26,321 nucleotides of DNA, from NCBI GenBank assembly GCA_900544365.1, contig UQVF01000021.1:1-26321 (forward strand), read 5' to 3'. The DNA comes from an uncultured Veillonella sp. Lineage in GTDB: Bacteria > Bacillota > Negativicutes > Veillonellales > Veillonellaceae. Under the pieces are notes generated by a model. It did not search any database. It saw only the letters and a program-made list of their open reading frames with translations, and was not told the DNA's origin. Shown here in pieces: positions 9,009 through 15,448 of this stretch (the stretch's first letter is position 1; every line of letters begins with the position of its first letter). The translations under genes were made by a program, and so were the position numbers.

Positions 9009-10051
9009 TATATATCCTCCTTCACAGCCTCCCTTAAGGCCAATATAACTCCATCTATGACAAGGCCTAAGCGCACATTAAGGCGCAGTGCCTGTTCTGC
9101 TTCTAATGTAATGGGTACAATTCGTTGCAAAGATTTAGATGACCATCGTTGTAAAATCATTTGCATCCGAAATCGATACTCACTAAGTATCATCTTCTCA
9201 CTCTCTGTACCATATCGCAAGGCTAACATATCTCTTGCTAGCACACGCAACCACCCCAATATATCTAGTACTACTTCTTTTGAAAGTCCCTCAAAAGATA
9301 AGGCTAAGGTGGTAAAGAAATGACTTCTTTCAACCACACATTCTAGCACTTCCATCGCCTTTTCTAAACTTTCAATACCACCAGCCTGCGCCCACTGACG
9401 AGCTAATGTGGGATTTCCACGAGCACTTCGCACAGCACGTCGAATGTCCCCTGTATATCCCTCCTTGGTTAAGGCTTTCACCAATTCCTCTTCTGGCACT
9501 GGTTGCATGCCAATGAGCATGCATCGTGACACAATGGTTGGTAGTACCGTATCGATATTGGTAGTAACAATAATAAAATACATATTCCGTGGTGGTTCTT
9601 CAATCGTTTTCAGCATCGCATTCGCTAAGACAGTATTGGCCGTCTGAAAGCCTTCCACGATAACCACCCGTGGTGTATCACTAGATACATTGATATACTT
9701 TTCTAATAAAGCATACCATTGTTCTACACTGAGCTGTGTTTTCATAGGGCGAATCCAAAAAGCTTGCCCCTGATCAATATAGATAGGCAACCCTTTATCT
9801 TTGACTGCACTCTCACTTTCGCCAGACTCAATGCGTTGTTGCTCTATAGAAGATAAAAAGGTTCGTCCCTCATCAGGGGAAAAAATCTGACGTCCCACTA
9901 ATAAGGACCCAATGGCTATAGCCATAGAGGTAGATTCTAACCCTGTTTCTCCGTAGAGCAGTAAGCTATGAGGTAAAGCTGAATCATGGATTAATGTAGT
10001 AATTTGCTCTTTTGCTTGGTCTTGACCAAGTACAGTTTCAAAAAATGACAT
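9008..10051 (-). CDS. holB: DNA polymerase III delta-prime subunit
   Basis: Clamp-loader subunit of 347 residues. The AAA+ fold is indicated by the N-terminal FETVLGQDQAKEQI, the sensor-like MLKTIEEPP (residues 146-154) and the SRC motif at 175-177, where delta-prime keeps the arginine finger. The phosphate loop is degenerate: GETGLEST (34-41) lacks the lysine, in line with delta-prime not hydrolysing ATP. The four-cysteine zinc module often found in bacterial delta-prime is missing; no cysteine occurs before the SRC motif. The start has GGAGGGC just upstream. It is first in a tight operon with ricT, as in B. subtilis. Confidence 0.9.
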   Translation of the reverse strand: MSFFETVLGQDQAKEQITTLIHDSALPHSLLLYGETGLESTSMAIAIGSLLVGRQIFSPDEGRTFLSSIEQQRIESGESESAVKDKGLPIYIDQGQAFWIRPMKTQLSVEQWYALLEKYINVSSDTPRVVIVEGFQTANTVLANAMLKTIEEPPRNMYFIIVTTNIDTVLPTIVSRCMLIGMQPVPEEELVKALTKEGYTGDIRRAVRSARGNPTLARQWAQAGGIESLEKAMEVLECVVERSHFFTTLALSFEGLSKEVVLDILGWLRVLARDMLALRYGTESEKMILSEYRFRMQMILQRWSSKSLQRIVPITLEAEQALRLNVRLGLVIDGVILALREAVKEDI

Positions 10052-10083
10052 ATGCCCTCCTTTACCTCATAAGACTACCCTTT

Positions 10084-10092
10084 ATTATAGCA
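10084..10092 (-). promoter_or_regulatory. Extended -10 promoter for the holB-tatD operon
   Basis: The minus strand reads TGCTATAAT, a perfect extended -10 element, 33 bases before the holB start. No good -35 lies at 16-18 bases, which extended -10 promoters tolerate. It falls between the tmk terminator and holB, the place where a new transcript should begin. Confidence 0.6.
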
Positions 10093-10115
10093 TGTTATGA
10101 CAATAATTACACGGC

Positions 10116-10170
10116 TAAAAGAAGAAACACGACAGAGTCTGCACAATGTTACGTCATCCTGTCGTGTTTC
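10116..10170 (-). terminator. Rho-independent terminator after tmk
   Basis: Perfect 12-base arms GAAACACGACAG (10124-10135) and CTGTCGTGTTTC (10159-10170). On the minus strand the stem is followed by TTCTTTTAG, a T-rich tail, as expected for termination of the tmk transcript before holB. Confidence 0.8.
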
Positions 10171-10239
10171 ATATATGTATATATCTTATTTCAAAATATA
10201 CCCTTGCATGTCTTTCCACTAGGTAGGCAAAATAGTTCT

Positions 10240-10923
10240 TTACTGATTACCCTGAACATACTGTTTTGCAATACCATAGACTTCCTCATGAATATCGTCG
10301 ATAGTGCGCAACTGATTACTTTCATTTTCACAATGCACACGATACCAATCATAAGTGCTCACCAACATATCATAAGCATCATGAACTGCTGTTAAGTGAG
10401 AAGTATCTTGTTCATGAATATCGCCCGTATGACCACCAGTCTTGCCTGTGCGTTCTGCTAACAAAGCTTTGGACAAAGATAGCGGCATGTCTAATAGAAT
10501 CACTGCATCAGGTCTTGGCAAACCGTATAAATCGTATTCTAATTGATCCAACCACTGTAAAAATGTGTTTCGCTCTTCCTTATCAGTGTATTTTATCATT
10601 TGATGCACCATATTAGATGTGGTATACCTATCGGCAATGATAATGCCACCCGCTTCGTAAAAAGCCTGCCAATCTTGGCGATACGATGCAAATCGGTCTA
10701 TCGCATAAAGGGTGCTAGCCACATAGGCATTCACGGAGTTCGCCTCTTTCCCAAAGTCACCGCGCAAGTACATTTTAATCGGTTCCGCTGCTGGACTGTC
10801 GTAATTAGGAAAACTTACAGACCGCACTGGATAGCCTTCTGCTTGTAATCGTTCCAACAATTTTGTGGTCTGCGTAGCCTTACCACTGCCGTCGCCACCT
10901 TCAATAATAATTAATTGTCCCAT
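10240..10923 (-). CDS. tmk: Thymidylate kinase (divergent type)
   Basis: Predicted to phosphorylate dTMP to dTDP. The 227-residue P-loop kinase has EGGDGSGKATQ at residues 8-18, with Ala where most bacterial Tmk have Thr after the P-loop lysine. It also has the DRY motif at 98-100 (DRYTTSN) and an arginine-containing lid segment near AERTGKTGG. An acidic insert with DIHEQDTSH follows the lid. It is longer than the usual ~205-215 residues and closer in style to a clostridial dTMP kinase-like group than to classical E. coli Tmk. AAGGAGA precedes the ATG. Position supports the call: in B. subtilis tmk lies between yaaO and holB. Another deoxynucleotide kinase specificity is possible. Confidence 0.82.
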   Translation of the reverse strand: MGQLIIIEGGDGSGKATQTTKLLERLQAEGYPVRSVSFPNYDSPAAEPIKMYLRGDFGKEANSVNAYVASTLYAIDRFASYRQDWQAFYEAGGIIIADRYTTSNMVHQMIKYTDKEERNTFLQWLDQLEYDLYGLPRPDAVILLDMPLSLSKALLAERTGKTGGHTGDIHEQDTSHLTAVHDAYDMLVSTYDWYRVHCENESNQLRTIDDIHEEVYGIAKQYVQGNQ

Positions 10924-10969
10924 ATGTATCTCCTTATGACATCATAAATCTTCCGCCGACTCTACATGT

Positions 10970-12598
10970 TTATCTTTGTATTTTTATCTCAACATCTTTA
11001 CACACAAGGATTGTCTGTAACTGACGATCCTTAGCACCATTTGGCACATATCCATCGTGTTGTTTTTGTTTCACATATGCCAATACTTCTTCCGTTATAA
11101 TCTCACCTACACCTAAACAAGGGATTCCTGGTGGGTAATAGGTAATAGTTTCTCCACTAATTCGTCCTAGGGCTTGTTCTACAGGGATTTCTTCCATCTC
11201 TATATAAAATGCTTGCCGCGGTGAAAGTGCCACTACTGGTGTTGGTAATGTTTCCATTGTACCCGCATCTACATCACTATCATTCGTAACATATACATCA
11301 TCTATGATAGTATTCTTTGTACTAAGCTTTGTGCTATTCATTGCATCAAGAAACGTATGATTACTTTGGTCAAGTAAATGTGTATTGTGTTCTTGCCCAT
11401 ATGCTCTAGTACGCTTTGTGGTACCTTCTAACTTATGGCTATACATATCTGAAATACCCTGCACCGCCTCTATTACCTGTTGTATAGATGCTTCTGTATC
11501 ACCAATGGTAATCAACAGCAATACATGATAGGCTTTCATCAGTTCCACTTCAATACGACGTTGTCGTAACTCTCGTTCTAACTCTTGTGCAGTGAGTCCA
11601 AGACTTTTCGCATCGATGATAATCTTAGTTTCATCAAAACTGAAAGCTCCTTCTATATCCTCATGACCAGGGCAAGTAATGCCCGGAATTGTATTGAGTG
11701 CCCCTCGCAATGTACGCGCTAACTCTAGGGTGCGCTTCATCAGAGATATCCCCTCTGTAGCCCATTGATGGCGTGCCATGTCCAAGGATGCCAAGAAAAT
11801 ATAATTTGGGCTAGTGCTCATCAAGATTTGTTGTAAGCGTTGAATACTATCCACATCAATCCGAGGGCCTTGTCCATGTAGCATCGAGGTCTGTGTCAAA
11901 GAACCTAATAACTTATGTGTACTTTGAGCGACTAAGTCTGCACCACTTTCTAAAGCAGGCACCGGCATCCCCAAAGATGATATAAGATGTGGCCCATGCG
12001 CTTCATCCACTAACACAATCATATGTCGTTCGTGTGCTTCTTCTACAATCCGTTTTACATCTACACCTACCCCATAATAGTTCGGATGCACTAGCAAAAT
12101 GGCCTTTGCCTCTGGATGAGCCTCCATCGTAGCAATTGTCTCCTCTGTAGTTACCCCTATAGGAATACCCCAACGTTGATGAAAACGCCCCTTCATATAA
12201 ATTGGATTAGCTCCACTTAACACCAAGCTATTATGAACTGAACAATGGGCCTCTCTAGGAATAATGATAGAGTCCCCTTCTTTCACAGCGCTCATGATCA
12301 TCATCTGAATAGCTCCAGATGTACCGTTAATAGAAAACCATGTATGATCAGCACCAAAGGCCTGTGCTGCCAGTCGTTGCGCTTCCAGTAATTCACGCTC
12401 TGGCTCATGATAATCATCAATTGCATACATCAGTCCCAAATCATAAGGCAATGCCTTGCCCATCCATTCTGTTAATACCGATGGCGCTCCCTGTCCAATC
12501 TTATGACCTGGCGTATGAAACGGCACCATATGTTGTTCTTTATATCGTTCTAAAGACTCCACAAAAGGAAGTCTGTGTTGGTTTACATTTTGTTTCAT
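10970..12598 (-). CDS. Orn/Lys/Arg decarboxylase family PLP enzyme
   Basis: Fold-type I PLP decarboxylase of the YaaO/SpeA family, which makes cadaverine, putrescine or agmatine from a basic amino acid. The N-terminus has PFHTPGHKIGQG (residues 26-37). The PLP-binding aspartate lies in VDEAHG (198-202), and the Schiff-base lysine is Lys229 in STHKLLGS. The C-terminal domain begins with LSPRQAFY near 458 and contains YYPPGIP. At 542 residues it is longer than the ~480-490 of B. subtilis homologues. The excess is mostly a Ser/Thr/Asn/His-rich stretch at 387-450 that looks disordered. No clear Shine-Dalgarno precedes the ATG, but the N-terminal alignment supports it. It lies 47 bases upstream of tmk, as yaaO does in B. 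subtilis. Substrate cannot be told from sequence. Confidence 0.88.
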   Translation of the reverse strand: MKQNVNQHRLPFVESLERYKEQHMVPFHTPGHKIGQGAPSVLTEWMGKALPYDLGLMYAIDDYHEPERELLEAQRLAAQAFGADHTWFSINGTSGAIQMMIMSAVKEGDSIIIPREAHCSVHNSLVLSGANPIYMKGRFHQRWGIPIGVTTEETIATMEAHPEAKAILLVHPNYYGVGVDVKRIVEEAHERHMIVLVDEAHGPHLISSLGMPVPALESGADLVAQSTHKLLGSLTQTSMLHGQGPRIDVDSIQRLQQILMSTSPNYIFLASLDMARHQWATEGISLMKRTLELARTLRGALNTIPGITCPGHEDIEGAFSFDETKIIIDAKSLGLTAQELERELRQRRIEVELMKAYHVLLLITIGDTEASIQQVIEAVQGISDMYSHKLEGTTKRTRAYGQEHNTHLLDQSNHTFLDAMNSTKLSTKNTIIDDVYVTNDSDVDAGTMETLPTPVVALSPRQAFYIEMEEIPVEQALGRISGETITYYPPGIPCLGVGEIITEEVLAYVKQKQHDGYVPNGAKDRQLQTILVCKDVEIKIQR

Positions 12599-12784
12599 AT
12601 ATTTACTATTGATTCTGTCACAATATCATTAAGCTCATAGTTCTAAATACTCTATCTAGTATTCTACCCTACTCTGTACATCCATTCAAGCCATTCGCTC
12701 ACCTTTAACATAGATTTCTATTCCTCTATGATGTGATACAAGTATACACACATATGGATATCAATATCTTTTACATACAGGATA

Positions 12785-12834
12785 TTATAAAAAAACTGCT
12801 ACAATTTGTAAGTTCTTACAAACTGTAACAGTTT
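12785..12834 (-). terminator. Rho-independent terminator after the 65-aa gene
   Basis: Near-perfect 20-base arms around 12793-12812 and 12815-12834 (outer AAACTG/CAGTTT, inner TTGTAAG/CTTACAA). They are followed on the minus strand by TTTTTTTATAA. The stem begins 4 bases after the stop codon. The rest of the space up to the decarboxylase start (12599-12784) shows no gene and no promoter I can defend. Confidence 0.88.
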
Positions 12835-12838
12835 CTGC

Positions 12839-13036
12839 TTATTTACTATATTCCGCAACGAATTGGGAACCTGCTTGTACGTAGTGTTCCATTGTATTTG
12901 CCACATGGTGTAAATCTTGACTAGTCAAAGCGTTGATGTCTTGACCGCCCGTTGCACTATTGATAATTTGTGTAATTTCGTAACCACTATATCCTAGCAC
13001 AGACAAGCGGTTGGATAAACTTTTTATTAAGCTCAT
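12839..13036 (-). CDS. Small protein of unknown function, 65 aa
   Basis: I do not recognise this protein. It has 65 residues, no signal peptide, no membrane segment and no cysteine. The sequence looks helical, with LSNRLSVLGYSGYEITQII followed by a polar turn (NSATGGQD) and a second helix-rich half (LHHVANTMEHYVQAG). It looks real for three reasons: GGAGG lies 8 bases before the ATG; a consensus sigma-70 promoter lies about 165 bases upstream; and a strong terminator follows the stop at once. It is therefore a complete single-gene transcription unit. The long leader is described separately. Function is unknown; the transcript could also act as an RNA. Confidence 0.8.
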   Translation of the reverse strand: MSLIKSLSNRLSVLGYSGYEITQIINSATGGQDINALTSQDLHHVANTMEHYVQAGSQFVAEYSK

Positions 13037-13201
13037 TGCTAACCTCCATTTGTGTAGTAATTATTTGAATTCATTTCCAAAATTGGATCCTTCTGTGGTC
13101 GGGTCGAACCACCATAGCTCATAGTCTCTCATAAGAGTTATACTCTAAGCATCTATTCGTATACCTCTCTTATTCTAGCATCGGACCATGTTGCTATGTT
13201 A
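13037..13201 (-). promoter_or_regulatory. Structured ~165-nt 5' leader, candidate cis-acting RNA
   Basis: Between the predicted transcription start near 13201 and the 65-aa gene, the minus-strand RNA can form three helices. P1 pairs CATAGC (13193-13198) with GCTATG (13113-13118). P2 pairs ATAAGAG (13167-13173) with CTCTTAT (13131-13137) and continues as TATAC/GTATA (13159-13163 with 13139-13143) across a small internal loop. P3 is a hairpin with arms GTGGT and ACCAC (13095-13112), abutting P1. CTCT/AGAG around 13125-13137 offers an alternative to P2. P1-P3 together resemble a junction. I cannot match it to a known riboswitch or T-box. The folding is hand-drawn, not computed. Confidence 0.4.
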
Positions 13202-13207
13202 GATAGT

Positions 13208-13236
13208 ATTATAACGATAATTTTCGATATTGTCAA
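13208..13236 (-). promoter_or_regulatory. Consensus sigma-70 promoter of the 65-aa gene
   Basis: On the minus strand TTGACA (13231-13236) and TATAAT (13208-13213) are separated by exactly 17 bases, a perfect match to consensus at both hexamers. It starts within 30 bases of the preceding terminator. Confidence 0.88.
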
Positions 13237-13262
13237 GTTCATTCTATAGAATAAAATATATT

Positions 13263-13292
13263 AAAAAAATCGACCCCAAAGGGGCCGATTTT
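13263..13292 (-). terminator. Rho-independent terminator after the 62-aa gene
   Basis: GC-rich hairpin with arms AAATCGACCCC and GGGGCCGATTT around an AAA loop, one mismatch. On the minus strand it is followed by a run of seven T. It lies about 65 bases after the stop of the 62-aa gene. Confidence 0.9.
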
Positions 13293-13354
13293 CCATACTA
13301 ACTTGTAATCAAAAGCGTTTACGCTAATTAAAACCGGTAGTACTGAACATACAA

Positions 13355-13543
13355 TTATTTTCTGTTTTTAGACGCCAATGTAGCCAACATTGCTTCTTCA
13401 GTACGACGTCGTACTGCATCCACTAATGGTTTGACTTCAAGAAATTCAGCATCAGTCAAACGGAATGTACGTCCTTTACGTTCAAATAAGGATTTTTTGC
13501 GACCTGCACCAGCCCGCTTGCCGCCCCAATTATTACCTTTCAT
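13355..13543 (-). CDS. Small basic protein with GAGRKK motif, possible DNA-binding
   Basis: A 62-residue, strongly basic protein of unknown function. The N-terminus NNWGGKRAGAGRKK is a glycine/arginine segment of the sort seen at the start of many small phage and plasmid DNA-binding proteins. It is followed by RTFRLTDAEFLEVKPLVDAVRRR, which has the strand-then-helix pattern of a ribbon-helix-helix protein. This fold is an inference; the second helix would have to be the short C-terminal EEAMLATLAS. GGGAGG lies about 7 bases before the ATG, a promoter lies upstream and a terminator downstream, so the gene is very likely expressed. No partner toxin or phage gene is next to it. Confidence 0.75.
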   Translation of the reverse strand: MKGNNWGGKRAGAGRKKSLFERKGRTFRLTDAEFLEVKPLVDAVRRRTEEAMLATLASKNRK

Positions 13544-13616
13544 GATAATGCCTCCCTCACAATAAGTAAAAATAAAGACGATTCACATTAAATACTAATT
13601 ATACTGCTCTAAACTT

Positions 13617-13645
13617 AGTATATACTTTTATTTTCATAATTTCAA
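13617..13645 (-). promoter_or_regulatory. Sigma-70 promoter of the 62-aa gene
   Basis: Minus-strand TTGAAA (13640-13645) and TATACT (13617-13622) with a 17-base spacer. The transcript would start near 13610, leaving a leader of about 67 bases. Confidence 0.65.
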
Positions 13646-13747
13646 GATGAAAAGGCGTATATAGTGAATTTATTTGATTGAATTATTACAACAATTCAAA
13701 ACTAATACAATGGTTGATCAAAATTAACCTAATATACACGATATATG

Positions 13748-13793
13748 CATAAGAAAAGCCAAAATAGAACAAGTGCTCTATTTTGGTTTTTCT
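13748..13793 (-). terminator. Terminator after pth
   Basis: Long hairpin with arms AGAAAAGCCAAAATAGA (from 13752) and TCTATTTTGGTTTTTCT (to 13793), closed by one G-U pair. The minus-strand side ends in CTTTTCTTA. It begins 8 bases after the pth stop and closes the glmU-prs-pth group. Confidence 0.82.
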
Positions 13794-13800
13794 AGCTCTA

Positions 13801-14379
13801 TTATCGAGAGCGCCCTTTTTTAGGATTATATAGGTTCATTCCTTTATCAATTCCTACTTCTATACAACCAAGAACAGCTTTTACCATTACTCTAACGCCC
13901 TTTTGTACTGTATCCTGTTGGTCCTCTGGAAATCGCGATAACACATGGTCTACTACTGTCCACTCTGGCAAAGGACGACCAATCCCAAAGCGGAAATGCG
14001 GAAATCCATCTGTTCCTAAATGGCTAATTAGAGATTTAATACCATTATGACCACCGGCACTACCATTTGGTCGAATCCGTAATTTACCAACTGGCAAATC
14101 CATATCATCATATATGACATACACATCTTCAGGAGTTAGCTTATAATACCGCATCAAAGGCCCTACGGATTCACCACTGAGGTTCATAAATGTTTGTGGC
14201 TTCACCAATAACACTTTTTCACCCTCTATGGTGCAGGAGCAAATTTCTGCTTTATAATCTTCTCTCCACGGTGTATGACTTACTCCATCGGCTATAGCAT
14301 CTACTACCATAAATCCAATATTATGGCGAGTTCCCTCATAGTCCCTACCAGGATTTCCTAGTCCTACAATTAATTTCAT
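13801..14379 (-). CDS. pth: Peptidyl-tRNA hydrolase
   Basis: Recycles peptidyl-tRNA that drops off the ribosome. The 192-residue product starts MKLIVGLGNPG, has the catalytic His19 in GTRHNIGF, the MNLSG segment, DDMDLPVGKLRIR and the GSAGGHNGIKS substrate-binding signature. The frame is open a few codons further to a TTG ending at 14391. I prefer the ATG ending at 14379, which begins exactly where the family begins and lies one base after the prs stop codon (TAAGATG). No Shine-Dalgarno is visible, so translation probably relies on coupling to prs. The glmU-prs-pth order matches the gcaD-prs-(ctc)-spoVC region of B. subtilis, with ctc absent. Confidence 0.95.
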   Translation of the reverse strand: MKLIVGLGNPGRDYEGTRHNIGFMVVDAIADGVSHTPWREDYKAEICSCTIEGEKVLLVKPQTFMNLSGESVGPLMRYYKLTPEDVYVIYDDMDLPVGKLRIRPNGSAGGHNGIKSLISHLGTDGFPHFRFGIGRPLPEWTVVDHVLSRFPEDQQDTVQKGVRVMVKAVLGCIEVGIDKGMNLYNPKKGRSR

Positions 14380-14380
14380 C

Positions 14381-15334
14381 TTATTTATCAAATAAAGAGC
14401 TTACAGACTCTTCTCTGAAAATACGTAAAATTGCATCTCCTAATAGAGGAGCTACAGACAATACTGTAATATTAGGTAAGCGACGTTCTTCTGGAATATC
14501 AATAGTATTTGTTACAATTAACTCTTTAATATTAGAGTTTGCAATACGTTCACAAGCTGGATCTGTTAATACCGCATGTGTGACACAAGCTGTCACAGAT
14601 TTAGCACCGAACTCTTGTAATGCTTTTGCACCCTCTACAAGAGAACCAGCTGTATCTACGATATCGTCGATAATGATACAATTTTTACCTTGTACATCAC
14701 CAATTAAATTCATTACTTTTGCAACTCCTGGTTGTGGGCGTTTTTTCTCGATAATCGCAATTGGTGCACCAATACGATCCGCTAAATCGCGAGCGCGTGT
14801 TACACCACCAAGGTCCGGAGATACAACGATGACATCTTCCATTTTCTTTTCATTGATGTAATTTGCAATAATAGATGCCCCCATTAAATGATCTACTGGA
14901 ACATCAAAGAAACCTTGAATTTGACCTGCATGAAGGTCTACTGTTACAAGACGTGTAACACCTGCAGTTTGTAACAAATCCGCCATTAATTTTGCTGTAA
15001 TTGGCTCTCTGCCACGAGTTTTTCTATCTTGGCGAGCATATCCATAATATGGTACAACGGCTGTGATATGACGAGCGGACGCACGTTTTAATGCATCTGC
15101 CATGATGAACAACTCAACTACATTGTCATTCACAGGATAGCTAGTTGGTTGTACGATAAATACATCTTTACCACGTACACTTTCATCAATCATGACTTGT
15201 ACTTCTCCATTGTTGAAACGTCCTACAAAGGCTTCTCCCAATGGAAGGTCCAAATAATCACAAATTTCTTTGGCTAATGCTGGATTTGCATTACCTGTAA
15301 AAATTTTGAGTCGTTTACCATCTGCTAATGTCAT
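14381..15334 (-). CDS. prs: Ribose-phosphate pyrophosphokinase
   Basis: Makes PRPP from ribose 5-phosphate and ATP, feeding nucleotide, histidine and tryptophan synthesis. The 317-residue protein is a classical class I enzyme: LKIFTGNANPALA at the N-terminus, the FNNGEVQV region, YARQDRKTRGREPITAK (flexible loop and regulatory contacts), VDLHAGQIQGFFDVPVD, and the PRPP-binding loop DDIVDTAGS at 223-231. GAGGAG lies about 8 bases before the ATG. The 114-126 bases between glmU and prs contain no clear terminator, only a weak TTTGTGT/ACACAAA repeat, so co-transcription with glmU is likely. Confidence 0.97.
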   Translation of the reverse strand: MTLADGKRLKIFTGNANPALAKEICDYLDLPLGEAFVGRFNNGEVQVMIDESVRGKDVFIVQPTSYPVNDNVVELFIMADALKRASARHITAVVPYYGYARQDRKTRGREPITAKLMADLLQTAGVTRLVTVDLHAGQIQGFFDVPVDHLMGASIIANYINEKKMEDVIVVSPDLGGVTRARDLADRIGAPIAIIEKKRPQPGVAKVMNLIGDVQGKNCIIIDDIVDTAGSLVEGAKALQEFGAKSVTACVTHAVLTDPACERIANSNIKELIVTNTIDIPEERRLPNITVLSVAPLLGDAILRIFREESVSSLFDK

Positions 15335-15448
15335 GTCATTACTCCTCTAAAACAATTGACTTACAATTTGATGCACAAAGGCTCTCTATATATTGTACTT
15401 CATTTTCTCAATTTTGTGTAAACTATTTTATTAAATTTTGACACAAAT

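Noticed and set aside
8787..9323. Plus-strand open frame of 178 codons over the ricT-holB junction
   Set aside because: Antisense to two strongly supported genes, no ribosome binding site, and no recognisable domain.
10012..10395. Plus-strand open frame of 127 codons over the holB start and tmk end
   Set aside because: It crosses a promoter and a terminator of the opposite strand and lacks start signals.
13037..13201. T-box riboswitch in the leader of the 65-aa gene
   Set aside because: GGTGGTTCGACCC superficially recalls the T-box GGTGG-ACCGCG sequence, but the invariant part does not match, and no terminator/antiterminator pair or amino-acid gene follows.
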